Assembly: GCF_016890225.1 (NCBI RefSeq)
Contig: NZ_JAFELM010000028.1
Location: 1-64,000, forward strand
Source of the DNA: Bacillus suaedaesalsae
Lineage (GTDB): Bacteria > Bacillota > Bacilli > Bacillales > SA4
DNA: 64,000 nucleotides
Direction of reading: 5' to 3'
Position numbers and translations under genes: made by a program. Under the pieces are notes generated by a model. That model was not told where the DNA came from. It was given only the letters and a program-made list of their open reading frames with translations, and searched no databases. The stretch's first letter is position 1; the number at the start of each line of letters is the position of its first letter. Of this stretch, positions 17,872 through 26,808 are shown in pieces.

Positions 17872-18363
17872 TCAGACCGTTAAATCATTTTCTGATTTTA
17901 TATCAATTGCTTGTTTAAGAAGTCTTTGAAGAACTGCGGCAAAAACTCCAACAACCATAGATGCTCCCACAATGACCATTCCAATTAATACAAGACCTGG
18001 TGCGTCATCCCACTCTGCGACGATAAAGATGAATGGCAGGGCAATCACAAACAAAACACTGATTACAATAGCACAGTTTTTAATTTTCTTAAGTGCCATT
18101 ACTGATAATTCTGAGAATGCCAGGTTTTTGTCGATGTAACTTAATAACTTAAACGCTTGATACAAAGCAAAGTAAAACGGAATAGCCGATACATACATGA
18201 TCCCTAGTATTCCAAGTATGATATAACCTAATTGAGCACCTTCCTTTGCATGCACAAATGCTTCCATCACGATTTGCGGCAGTAAAAATATACACAAAGC
18301 AAGTACTGGAAGACCAATTAATATAACAGAGATCTTTAAAAAGAGTGTTGATCCATGTTTCAT
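17872..18363 (-). CDS. yoaS: DUF2975 (YoaS-like) membrane protein (copy 1)
   Basis: 163 residues with four transmembrane helices (about 10-32, 48-70, 95-117, 128-150) and the family signature AFKLLSYIDKNLAFSELSVMALKKIK in the cytoplasmic loop. The C-terminus is LQRLLKQAIDIKSENDL. Start ATG at 18363 after GAGGTG. DUF2975 proteins are nearly always encoded directly upstream of a YozG-type HTH gene and may control its DNA binding from the membrane; that is inference. Confidence 0.85.
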   Translation of the reverse strand: MKHGSTLFLKISVILIGLPVLALCIFLLPQIVMEAFVHAKEGAQLGYIILGILGIMYVSAIPFYFALYQAFKLLSYIDKNLAFSELSVMALKKIKNCAIVISVLFVIALPFIFIVAEWDDAPGLVLIGMVIVGASMVVGVFAAVLQRLLKQAIDIKSENDLTV

Positions 18364-18379
18364 ATAAGACACCTCACTA

Positions 18380-18432
18380 ATTTATTGTCTATTAAAATTT
18401 AACATATATTTTATCGTAATTCAATAAATAAT
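18380..18432 (-). promoter_or_regulatory. Promoter of the first DUF2975-YozG operon, with ACGATAAA in the spacer
   Basis: On the minus strand TTGAAT, a 17-base spacer that begins TACGATAAA, then TAAATT. The second DUF2975-YozG operon has TTGTAA, a 17-base spacer beginning AACGATAAA, then TATATT. The shared ACGATAAA right after the -35 is a candidate YozG operator. Confidence 0.5.
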
Positions 18433-18514
18433 TATTAAATTTTATAGTTTATTTATTGTTAAGTTAAAACGGAATACATTTATCCCCGAGGAATTACTCA
18501 GTGATTAACGGACA

Positions 18515-18546
18515 CAAAAAAATAGACCTGCTTCTATGCAGGTCTA
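18515..18546 (-). terminator. Terminator of glnS
   Basis: TAGACCTGC pairs perfectly with GCAGGTCTA around a six-base loop, followed by TTTTTTT on the minus strand. Confidence 0.9.
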
Positions 18547-18558
18547 CCTTACCTTATT

Positions 18559-20229
18559 TTACAGTTTAAACGAACTCTTCAACGAAACAACCAAATTAAA
18601 CACGATGTTATCTTTAGTCGTATGTTTCGGATCGACATTAAAGTATCCATGTCTAAAGAATTGTAGCTTCGTTTGCGGCTCGATATCCTTTAAGTTCGGT
18701 TCTATAAAGCCATTAATGATTTCCAGTGAGTTCGGATTGATTTGGTCTAGGAACGTTTTTTCTACAACTTCTGTTTCCTCTGTAGACGTTTCTTCGCTTT
18801 CATCCGTTAGTAACGGCTCATATAATCTGAATTCAGCCGGTACAGCTTGAGTTGCTTCTACCCAGTGCAGTGTTCCTTTTACTTTACGACCAGTAAAGCC
18901 TGTTCCGCTTTTCGTTTCTGGATCGTACGTGCAATGAATTTCTACTACATTTCCGTCTTCGTCCTTAATTACTTCTTCACACTTGATGAAATAAGCGTGC
19001 TTTAAACGCACTTCATTGCCAGGGAATAGACGGAAGTATTTCTTTGGTGGGTCTTCCATGAAATCGTCTTGCTCAATGTAAATTTCTCTTGAAAATGGAA
19101 TTTGTCTCATTCCCATCTCAGGAACTTCAGGATTGATCTCTGCATCCAGCATTTCCACTTGTCCTTCTGGATAGTTCGTGATTACAACTTTCAATGGACG
19201 TAATACGCCCATTGTTCGTGGTGCTTTTAGTTTTAAATCCTCACGAACAAAATGATCTAGCATTTGAGAATCAACAAATCCAGATCCCTTAGAGATACCT
19301 GTTTCTCTAACGAATTCACGAATTGCTTCTGGTGTATACCCTCTTCTTCGTAAGCCGGAAATCGTCGGCATACGCGGATCATCCCAGCCGTCAACAATTC
19401 CTTCTTCCACTAGTTGCTTCAGCTTACGCTTACTCATTACAGCGTTTGTAATGTTTAAACGACCAAATTCAATTTGTTGTGGAGTAGTAGTCATTTCACA
19501 TTCTTCCACTACCCAGTTGTATAATGGACGTTGATCTTCAAACTCCGTTGTACAAATCGAATGTGTTACATCCTCGATTGCATCCTCTAACGGATGAGCA
19601 AATGCATACATCGGGTAAATGCACCATTGATCGCCCGTGTTATGATGAGTGGCATGAGAAATACGGTAAATAACAGGATCACGTAAGTTAATGTTAGGAG
19701 AGCTCATATCAATCTTCGCTCGTAATACCTTCTCTCCGTTTCCAAACTCGCCTTTACGCATGCGGTCAAACAGGTCTAAGTTTTCCTCGATTGAACGGTT
19801 ACGATATGGACTTTCCTTTCCAGGCTCCTTTAACGTACCACGATATTCACGAATTTCATCTGCAGATAAATCATCCACATACGCTTTGCCCTTCTTAATT
19901 AACAGGACTGCTTTTTCATACATTTCTTGGAAATAGTCCGATGCAAAAAACAACCCATCCCAGTCATAACCAAGCCATTTTATATCCTCTTTAATCGCGT
20001 TGACAAACTCAATATCTTCCTTAACCGGGTTGGTGTCATCAAAACGAAGATTCGTCTTACCATTAAATTCATCAGCCAGGTCAAAGTTAATCACGATTGA
20101 TTTCGCATGACCAATATGTAGGTATCCATTCGGTTCTGGTGGGAAACGTGTCGTCACATGTGTTCGTTTACCAGTCTCTAAATCGTTTACGATGATATTT
20201 CGAATAAAATTGGAGGAATTATGTTCCAC
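18559..20229 (-). CDS. glnS: Glutaminyl-tRNA synthetase
   Basis: 556 residues, the usual length for bacterial GlnRS. Class I signatures: [15 protein letters not shown] (HIGH at 38-41) and MSKRK at 265-269. [23 protein letters not shown] and the two C-terminal anticodon-binding beta barrels ([32 protein letters not shown]) are specific for Gln rather than Glu enzymes. It charges tRNA-Gln directly. Many Bacilli instead make Gln-tRNA via GatCAB, so this organism may have both routes. No C-terminal YqeY fusion is present. GTG start after AGAAAGG. No T-box leader is visible. Confidence 0.95.
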   Translation of the reverse strand: MEHNSSNFIRNIIVNDLETGKRTHVTTRFPPEPNGYLHIGHAKSIVINFDLADEFNGKTNLRFDDTNPVKEDIEFVNAIKEDIKWLGYDWDGLFFASDYFQEMYEKAVLLIKKGKAYVDDLSADEIREYRGTLKEPGKESPYRNRSIEENLDLFDRMRKGEFGNGEKVLRAKIDMSSPNINLRDPVIYRISHATHHNTGDQWCIYPMYAFAHPLEDAIEDVTHSICTTEFEDQRPLYNWVVEECEMTTTPQQIEFGRLNITNAVMSKRKLKQLVEEGIVDGWDDPRMPTISGLRRRGYTPEAIREFVRETGISKGSGFVDSQMLDHFVREDLKLKAPRTMGVLRPLKVVITNYPEGQVEMLDAEINPEVPEMGMRQIPFSREIYIEQDDFMEDPPKKYFRLFPGNEVRLKHAYFIKCEEVIKDEDGNVVEIHCTYDPETKSGTGFTGRKVKGTLHWVEATQAVPAEFRLYEPLLTDESEETSTEETEVVEKTFLDQINPNSLEIINGFIEPNLKDIEPQTKLQFFRHGYFNVDPKHTTKDNIVFNLVVSLKSSFKL

Positions 20230-20484
20230 TCTTTCTCAACCTTTCTGGGTCTTATATTTATGCCTATTTAATATGGAAGGCTATGTAATAGTCACTATTT
20301 TACCATAAAACTTTAAATAGAAAATAGAGTCTTATAAAAAGCTGCCTGAACCGTTTGTACTAGTACTAGCTCATTGTCACATATATTAGTAACTCAAACA
20401 ATCTCTATCCATCAGCAACAAATATAAGACACAATATGATATACTATTTACAGAATTATCTAAATTTATTTCAAGGAGGAGTCT

Positions 20485-21075
20485 ATGTATCAATTAAGCG
20501 AAAAAGAAATGATATTTATTTACACAGGTCCAGATGGATCAGGAAGAAAAACGTTAGCCAACATGGTGTCCACTACTTTTGACATGGAGACCGTCCCATC
20601 GTTCACCACTCGTTCCCCACGCCCTTATGAAACGAACGGCAAGGATTATCACTTTATAAAAGAAGAAACCTTTCTCCAAATGAAAGAGCAAGATGAATTT
20701 ATTGAGAGCGTCAATATACATGGCTACTATTACGGAATTCGTGAAATTGATATCCGAAGAATTTTTGAAAAACATAAAGTCATTTATTTAACGTTGAATA
20801 TAGAGGGTGCACAGTTACTAAAAGATTTGTATAAAGATCAGGTTGTCAGACTGTTCATCTCCGCTAATCGAGACACGGTCATTCAAAGACAAAAAGAACG
20901 TGGCGACGATGAAGAAGCCATCAACTACCATATGGCATACTACGATAAAACGATGTCCTATAAAAAACAATGTGAACATGTATTCGAAAACTACGATTTA
21001 CCTCAAGTATCCTTCCAAATTAGTGAGGTCATTGAATCTTACTTAGATCGAAATTTAACGGTAACGGATTATTAG
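20485..21075 (+). CDS. Guanylate-kinase-like protein with an unusual P-loop
   Basis: 196 residues with the guanylate kinase layout: P-loop GPDGSGRKT at 15-23, FTTRSPRPYETNGKDYHFI (GMP-binding region), a lid containing RQKERGDDEEAI. In true Gmk the loop is GPSGSGKST; here the invariant Lys is Arg and the next residue Lys. It lacks the rpoZ/yicC context of housekeeping gmk. It is probably a paralogue with altered activity. The start follows AAGGAGGAG. Monocistronic. Confidence 0.8.
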   Translation: MYQLSEKEMIFIYTGPDGSGRKTLANMVSTTFDMETVPSFTTRSPRPYETNGKDYHFIKEETFLQMKEQDEFIESVNIHGYYYGIREIDIRRIFEKHKVIYLTLNIEGAQLLKDLYKDQVVRLFISANRDTVIQRQKERGDDEEAINYHMAYYDKTMSYKKQCEHVFENYDLPQVSFQISEVIESYLDRNLTVTDY

Positions 21076-21082
21076 TTGAAAA

Positions 21083-21123
21083 ATAGAGTGTAGGCATGAA
21101 ATATCATGCACTACACTCTTTTA
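21083..21123. terminator. Bidirectional terminator between convergent genes
   Basis: AGAGTGTAGGCATGA pairs with TCATGCACTACACTCT (one mismatch); T-rich on the right, A-rich on the left. Confidence 0.85.
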
Positions 21124-21125
21124 CT

Positions 21126-21992
21126 TTAATTTTTGTTTAAAAACTCCCTCATAACCTTCACATACTCTTCTGTCTCTTCAATATACGGCATATGTGCACT
21201 ATTTTCAAACACATGGAATTTGCTGTTTGGTGTTAGTGAATGGAAATATTCAGTTGAAGCTGGAGTTGCTTCATCGTAGCGGCCACATGTATATAATGTA
21301 GGAACTTTAATTGTTGCTAACTGCCCTGTACAGTCAAAACTTTTAAGATTCCCTGTTACATGAAATTCAGATGGTCCCCACATGATGTTATAAACATGAG
21401 GATTTTGATACTGCTTTCCTTCTTTTAGGAATTCAGGGTATGGATTTAATCGACAAACGAAGTGTTGATTGAATACCTTTGTTGCCTCTTTGTATTCTTC
21501 CGAATCAGTCGTTCCATTTTCTTCACATGTTTTTAACGTTTGTTGAACTTCTTCTGGAAGAAGCTGACGATTTCGTTCCTGATCTTCTGCCCACAGTGGT
21601 GCACTTAAGCAAGGGCTTGAAAAGATAATGCTCTTCACTCCATCTGGATTTTCTAAATAATAAGCAGCAGCAAGAGTTGTTCCCCAAGAATGTCCTAAAA
21701 TATGAAACTCCTCGAGAGATAGACTTTCACGTATTTGCCCTAATTCTCGTACAAATCGATCAATGTTCCATAAAGAATCGTCTGCTGGACGATCAGACTT
21801 TCCACATCCTAGTTGGTCATAAAGTATAACCGTGCGATCTTCTGCAAGCACGCGTAATCCTTGCATGGAATAAAGAGAAGAACCAGGTCCTCCATGTAAC
21901 ACAATAACCGGTGTATTGTTAGATGAGTTTTCATGCATTTGATACCACACATTCCCACCTGTTACTGGGATAAATCCTTCTTTTACTGTCAT
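21126..21992 (-). CDS. Proline iminopeptidase-family alpha/beta hydrolase (S33)
   Basis: 288 residues. Oxyanion-hole motif HGGPGSS (33-39), nucleophile elbow GHSWGT with Ser102, and acid Asp240 in GRYDEATP. The catalytic His267 lies in ENSAHMPYIEE. YDQLGCGKSDRP follows the family. Members release N-terminal proline from short peptides in the cytoplasm, although some accept other small amides or esters. Monocistronic and convergent with the guanylate-kinase-like gene. Confidence 0.88.
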   Translation of the reverse strand: MTVKEGFIPVTGGNVWYQMHENSSNNTPVIVLHGGPGSSLYSMQGLRVLAEDRTVILYDQLGCGKSDRPADDSLWNIDRFVRELGQIRESLSLEEFHILGHSWGTTLAAAYYLENPDGVKSIIFSSPCLSAPLWAEDQERNRQLLPEEVQQTLKTCEENGTTDSEEYKEATKVFNQHFVCRLNPYPEFLKEGKQYQNPHVYNIMWGPSEFHVTGNLKSFDCTGQLATIKVPTLYTCGRYDEATPASTEYFHSLTPNSKFHVFENSAHMPYIEETEEYVKVMREFLNKN

Positions 21993-22116
21993 ATGTATCT
22001 CTCCTTTGTACTTATAGTATAGCTTGATAGTTTGCTAAGACCAACGTATTTCCAATTATTCAACAGAAATAGGTTAACTCAAATAAATAACTAACCAAAT
22101 TACAAATAAAAATAGC

Positions 22117-22533
22117 AAAAGAGGCTGTGACATAAGTAAAATAAATCATCCTCAAAGGTTCATAATTATATTATCATATCTATTAAATAGTATACTTTGT
22201 TATTTATTAATTAGTTAAGATGGAAGAACAAGTTCGTTCCATTGCGCTGCAGACACTCGCCGGATACCGCAGGGAGGAAGCTGATGGTTATTTTCACTAT
22301 CGTGAAAAAACCTACCTCCTCGCTACGCCTGCGGGGTCTCAGCCTTTCCTCTACTTCCCGCAGGAGTCGAGTGTCTTCCGCTCCATTCCACTAGTTTTTA
22401 TAAATAGTATGCAAAATCATACAAATCTAAACTATAAATAAAGACCCGAACTAGTAGGTGAAAGATTCATTGAAATATCGCCTATTAATTCGGGTTAATC
22501 ATTGACTGAAATACTTATGTCCCAGACTCTTTT
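22117..22533. mobile_element. MITE-like element with 21-base terminal inverted repeats
   Basis: Left end AAAAGAGGCTGTGACATAAGT (22117-22137) and right end 22513-22533 are inverted repeats matching at 19 of 21 positions. The 417-base element encodes no transposase. It contains a reverse-oriented piece of the GC-rich REP-like repeat and a second inverted repeat (CCCGAACTAGTAGGTGA with its partner, about 22444-22496). A target duplication is not clear. It lies between the S33 peptidase and a CBO0543 gene, interrupting neither. Confidence 0.7.
22311..22382 (-). repeat. REP-like GC-rich repeat nested in the MITE-like element
   Basis: GCCTGCGGGGTCTC and CCCGCAGGAGTCGAGTG, ending CTTCCGCT, match the reverse complement of part of the 61163-61287 repeat with only a few changes. 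Its GC content is far above the surrounding DNA. Short open frames through it are not genes. Confidence 0.8.
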
Positions 22534-22605
22534 GGTGTAACTTCATACACTTATGTCAAAGCTAGCAGTAAAAATTGTTTTTTCGGATTAAGAACTATAT
22601 TTCAC

Positions 22606-23190
22606 CTAATTATTTTTATGTGCTTTTGGATGATGTTTTAAGTAGATAAAGACCTTGGTTACTACAATTGCCATAATTAAGATCCCCAAGTAATTAAGGA
22701 AGAGATAAAAATAATTCATCCCTCCATCTAGTTTGATTAAGTCCCATGCAGCCATGACCGGTTTTAATATGAAAGAGAAAATAGCACTCGTTACTATACC
22801 ATAAAGGAATACATTCTTATTGTTATTAATACACCATTGATACACTAGCATAAAGGTGACAGGGACGAGCGAGGCATCTAAGGCAAAGTTAACTGGCATA
22901 ATAGGTATGATCTGATAAGGATAATAGACGTGACCTGTCCTCATCGCAATAGAATCTGAATAAGTAAACCAAGTATGTATATTAAATCCATAAAATCCAA
23001 TTTGAAAAACCTTTGTTCTATCGATTTTAAAATAGATGATAACAAGAGGCACAACTAACATTAAGGCAATGACCCAGAACGGCTCTGTACCTACATGCGA
23101 GAAGTCCTTCCAATAGTCCAACCACATGGGGACAAGCTTCTCTTGTAAATTCAGTATCTCATTTAGTCTACTTGTTTGCTCTTTCGTCAT
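22606..23190 (-). CDS. CBO0543-family membrane protein (second member)
   Basis: 194 residues with five transmembrane helices. After a soluble helix (LNLQEKLVPMWLDYWKDFSHVGTEPFW) come hydrophobic stretches with a conserved-looking GFNIHTWFTYSDSIAMRTGHVYYPYQIIPIMP. GGAGTGG precedes the ATG at 23190; a TTG directly before is possible. It is more distant from the 2437-2946 member than from the 41231-41776 one, which shares the N-terminal W-H/D-Y/E helix. Role unknown. Confidence 0.7.
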   Translation of the reverse strand: MTKEQTSRLNEILNLQEKLVPMWLDYWKDFSHVGTEPFWVIALMLVVPLVIIYFKIDRTKVFQIGFYGFNIHTWFTYSDSIAMRTGHVYYPYQIIPIMPVNFALDASLVPVTFMLVYQWCINNNKNVFLYGIVTSAIFSFILKPVMAAWDLIKLDGGMNYFYLFLNYLGILIMAIVVTKVFIYLKHHPKAHKNN

Positions 23191-23446
23191 CAAGACACAT
23201 CCACTCCTATATTCCTTTTAAGCTACTATTGGAGAAATTCACAAACTCCAGTTTTTTAAGTCCTTTTTAGAATTCTAGCCATTGGAAACCAAACACAACA
23301 TATGTATAACTTCAGCTAAATATCAAACCTTTGGTCATCTTACGTCATTCATAGTATGTCTATATATGTTTTACGTTATTTCGTTAAAAAACCATAAGAT
23401 ATAGAAATTAAAACGGGCTTAGAATGTGTCCTATGTAAACAGTATT

Positions 23447-23481
23447 CCAAACACCGTTATTTCAACTCCAAACGGTGTTTG
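23447..23481. repeat. Inverted repeat CAAACACCGT / ACGGTGTTTG
   Basis: Ten-base perfect arms around a roughly 14-base loop, in a gap (23191-23659) with no gene. No T-run follows. It could be an operator or an origin-type structure linked to the decayed region to its right. Confidence 0.5.
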
Positions 23482-23659
23482 AGAACAAGCAGTTTATTGA
23501 GTTTTTTCTATCTCACTAGCATTTATTTGTATACTCACTCTTTCAAACAGGTGCACTATTATAGTTTTTTTAGCATTTATAAACTGTTTGAAGAAATAGC
23601 AAACGTATGTAGATTTAAAAATTGAGTTGCCCACATTTATATCACAGCTAACGCCTTAT

Positions 23660-24260
23660 TCATTTTACTGGCATAAAAAAAGACCAGTACCCGTTACTGA
23701 TCAATATCTGTATAAAGTAATACCCCTGTTTCAGCTTTGCTTCTTGTCGTGTTTGAACTTTTATATAAAACTTCTTTAAACAGCAGTAGAAATAGTCATC
23801 GATACAGTTATCAAACGCCGTGTTGAGAAAATTGTTGACTTCTTGTTTCAGGGCAATTAGATTATCAAACACGTCTGCATTTTCTATAACACTATCAATC
23901 TTCAATGTGAATTTCACTTGGTGAATGTACATTTGATGACCTTTATACTGAATATCGCACGTCAAATAAAGGTGCAAGAATGTCGAACACCTTTCAATCG
24001 CTTTCCAAACACGTTTCGAACAAGTTTAACTTCCTCTATTTTATGTGTTTGATAAATTGTTGCGACACCATAACGGAACTGTGTGAGTAAAAACAACAGC
24101 TGTTCAAATGCTTTGCTGTTTGAAGTACATACAAGCTCTGCCGTGATATTTGTTTCAAACAGGTAATACGGAAGACGGTGAATTTGTTACAACATACTTG
24201 CGGCGCAGCATACGTACTCGGCCGAAATTTGAATGTTTGAAATACGTAAATCATCCTACA
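23660..24260 (-). pseudogene. Decayed gene, probably from a mobile element
   Basis: Consecutive minus-strand frames give protein-like segments: FGRVRMLRRKYVVTNSPSS, then YLFETNITAELVCTSNSKAFE, LTQFRYGVATIYQTHKIEEV, and finally CDIQYKGHQMYIHQVKFTLK through QGYYFIQILISNGYWSFFMPVK. At least two frameshifts separate them. I do not recognise the family. The stretch is rich in GTTTGA/TCAAAC words, unlike its neighbours, which suggests acquired DNA. Confidence 0.5.
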
Positions 24261-24349
24261 AACGTTGTGGAAATTTAAATTTTCTTTTTAAAATTACAAA
24301 TCTATATACAGATTAGTGATGGGAATGAGGTTAATCATTTATTTTTTTA

Positions 24350-24775
24350 TTAAAATTTAAATTCCCATAAACCTAGCTGCCCTTTTGCAGGGATAAACTC
24401 ATCTAGCATCTTCATATCCTCCACGACCCACACATATCCTCCAACAGTAAAATCACCCAAATAATAATCATTTCCGACTACAACTTCACCATTTTCCAAT
24501 ATTGCATGATCTTGATTGTTTTCTGTAATCCGAACACAATCTTTAAGAATACAAGTAGCGATGATCACCCCTGTTGGGAGTTCCTCCGGTGTAATACCAT
24601 GTCTTTTTAATAATGCTTGAATTCCTTCTTGTCTGGATGCAACTTTATCAGCTTTTTTACTCGTATGAATCGCTAATGGACCACGATATTTTGTTTGCCA
24701 AGAACGAGTTTCGTACTTGTTTTCCCCTAATGCAAATAGACTTGCCCACGGTTGAATCATTGATAGTACTTTAAT
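24350..24775 (-). CDS. ASCH-domain protein, probable ATT start
   Basis: About 142 residues. IKVLSMIQPWASLFALGENKYETRSW and TKYRGPLAIHTSKKAD at the N-terminus are the ASCH/PUA-like fold, followed by GVIIATCILKDCVRI and GDFTVGGYVWVVEDM. ASCH proteins bind RNA or modified nucleosides. Homologues begin right at MKVLS; here that Met codon is ATT (24773-24775), with GGAGGG six bases upstream. A GTG at 24820 and an ATG at position 6 of the domain are alternatives without good sites. Confidence 0.75.
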   Translation of the reverse strand: MKVLSMIQPWASLFALGENKYETRSWQTKYRGPLAIHTSKKADKVASRQEGIQALLKRHGITPEELPTGVIIATCILKDCVRITENNQDHAILENGEVVVGNDYYLGDFTVGGYVWVVEDMKMLDEFIPAKGQLGLWEFKF

Positions 24776-25057
24776 TGCTGACCCTCCATTCGCCTTTTTA
24801 AATATAGAAGCTATTATCACTTTTACATATCAATAAACTTTCTCGTTGCCAATATTAGCAAATCCAATTGTTTTTATACGTAGTTATTTTTTATCCATTT
24901 TGGATAGATATACATATACTTTTACTCATTTGTATTTGCATACTTTTGAGAAATTCAAACTAGTAATTTTGTATTGATTGGGAATACTACATTTTAATCC
25001 TTTTTAAAGGAGACTACTTGTCACTGAATAAAAAATACAAAAGGAGGAGTTCAATTC

Positions 25058-25327
25058 ATGTCATTTTTATGGAGTTTGATTGTTGGTGGCATAATTGGTT
25101 GGATAGCAAGCTTAATAACAGGTCGTGATATTCCTGGTGGGATCATCGGAAATATTATTGCAGGTTTTATTGGGGCGTGGTTAGGTTCACTTATCTTTGG
25201 AGATCTTGGACCAGAAATAGGTGGCTTTGAAATTCTTCCAGCCATTATTGGATCAATCCTTTTAGTCTTAATCGTGAGTTTTGTTCTTAGAAAAATGGGC
25301 CATAATCGTAAACAAGGTCATTCTTAA
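25058..25327 (+). CDS. GlsB/YeaQ/YmgE-family stress membrane protein
   Basis: 89 residues with three hydrophobic helices rich in glycine: SLIVGGIIGWIASLITGRDIPGGIIGNIIAGFIGAWLGSLI is the transglycosylase-associated/GlsB signature. The C-terminal tail is basic (RKMGHNRKQGHS). The start follows AAAGGAGGAG. Family members are induced by envelope or general stress; their biochemical role is unknown. Monocistronic. Confidence 0.85.
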   Translation: MSFLWSLIVGGIIGWIASLITGRDIPGGIIGNIIAGFIGAWLGSLIFGDLGPEIGGFEILPAIIGSILLVLIVSFVLRKMGHNRKQGHS

Positions 25328-25734
25328 TATTATAAGTAGAAAAGTTTAAAAACACCTCAGATTATTCTTCCTTAAACCGTTCCGTTTTGAGGTGCATATC
25401 ACGTAACTGGTACTGAAAATGGCGTGCAAACTGACAACAGTTTTGACACGTCATTTTTAAATTATGGAGTTTTTTGAGTCCTGAAGATATAAAGCGTCTT
25501 ATTGAACTAAAGCACCCGTTACTTTAAGTGAAGGATTTCTCAAACTTCTTTTCAATTTAAATTTTTTTAATCGTTTCTGAAAACGAGCTAAAGAAAACTA
25601 GAAAAGCTGCCTAAGGCAGCTCAAGGTGTTTGTTACTCTACTTATTAATGGTTATCAAATTCTATAAAATAATAATCTTTCCCTACCAATGTTGGTGGAT
25701 CATTTTGTTTCCTTTTTAAAAAAAATATAGATGG
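25328..25734. other. Intergenic stretch with two hairpins and a dispersed motif
   Basis: No gene seen. ACACCTCA at 25350 can pair with TGAGGTGC at 25388. GCTGCC-TAA-GGCAGC at about 25607-25621 is a short perfect hairpin. One copy of the dispersed motif (AAGCACCCGTTACTTTAAGTG) lies at about 25500-25527. Confidence 0.5.
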
Positions 25735-26808
25735 TTATGTTGTTTTCAAGTAACCTTCATTTTGAATTTCTATTTTTAGTTGGATATCCATTTTCATGTT
25801 CTTATAATAATCAGATCTCCAGTTTTTTAATTCTTTTCGTGGTATTTGGTTTCTATAAAATTGCCCTACTCCAAAAATATCCGCTTCGCTCTTTTGAAGT
25901 TTCAAAAACAACTCTTGGAATCTTTTAGAAAGTACAGTATTCATTTCTTTTTTTATTAAATTTGAAGATGGGTCCCCTTTAGTTTCTATGATTACAACTT
26001 TCATCTTTATCAAACTTATCATATATGGAATTCTATTTTGCAGAAAGCTTTCGTGTGCAATTTTAGAACTGAGAATCATGACAGTGGCATGTTCCATTAC
26101 TTCAATCTCACCATGACTACTCTCACCTTTAAAAACATTGTATAAAAGGGTTTCATTTGAACTGATTTCCTCTACCATTTTACCGTTTTTTAAAATTGCT
26201 GAACCTACCTGTTCCATAGGTGTACTTTTTCCAGAACGGATCATAGGTATAGCTACATCATGTGTATAAGAATGTATCCCTCTATATACTTCCCAGATTC
26301 TTGTTAGAGCAATATCAGGATTCCATCCGGCATTTTTTTCGAAAAAGTTATATGTACTGAGTCCTTTTTCTGCAGTTGTTTTTTCTATTTCAGTGAAGAA
26401 TTCATTAATATCTTGATCACAAACTGCAACTAATGCCTTGGGAGAAACTTCTCTTGAACGCATAAAACCAGCGATTATATCCTTTACTCCATCTTCTGCT
26501 GTTCCCCTCTGAATTAAGATAAGCTTTACATGGAGTAAATCAACATCGCTTTCCATATTTTTGCTGATTGTATCCACTGCTTTGGAAATAGTTTCCTCTT
26601 TTGCAGAAACGATTTTAGTTTTCTTACTACCACCTGTAGGCTCAGGAATATCCAACATAACCATGTACTCATTGTCAATTTTCTTTATACCTACTGCGAC
26701 TGGGAGTAAACGATGATTTATATCTTTGTTGTCCCAGCAACCTGTTAAGATCCAAAGCATTAGTACAAAACAAAAAGTTAAAGAATAAATTCTGTTATGT
26801 GGTTTCAT
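25735..26808 (-). CDS. Ger(x)C-family spore germination lipoprotein
   Basis: 357 residues from the ATG at 26808 (AAGGAAGGG). Lipoprotein signal with lipobox LTGCWD, the conserved CWD of GerAC/GerBC/GerKC. Later blocks DVDLLHVKLILIQRG, AGFMRSREVSPKALVAV and AILKNGKMV are typical domains of the receptor C subunit. The protein sits on the outer face of the spore inner membrane with the A and B subunits. It is the last gene of the gerA-gerB-gerC operon; its start lies within the last codons of the B gene. Confidence 0.92.
   Translation of the reverse strand: MKPHNRIYSLTFCFVLMLWILTGCWDNKDINHRLLPVAVGIKKIDNEYMVMLDIPEPTGGSKKTKIVSAKEETISKAVDTISKNMESDVDLLHVKLILIQRGTAEDGVKDIIAGFMRSREVSPKALVAVCDQDINEFFTEIEKTTAEKGLSTYNFFEKNAGWNPDIALTRIWEVYRGIHSYTHDVAIPMIRSGKSTPMEQVGSAILKNGKMVEEISSNETLLYNVFKGESSHGEIEVMEHATVMILSSKIAHESFLQNRIPYMISLIKMKVVIIETKGDPSSNLIKKEMNTVLSKRFQELFLKLQKSEADIFGVGQFYRNQIPRKELKNWRSDYYKNMKMDIQLKIEIQNEGYLKTT

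Noticed and set aside
20230-20484. T-box leader before glnS
   Set aside because: No specifier stem, no TGGNACC-type antiterminator box and no terminator were seen.
22220-22441. 73-codon plus-strand frame
   Set aside because: It runs through the GC-rich REP-like repeat and has no ribosome site; the reading frame is a by-product of the repeat.
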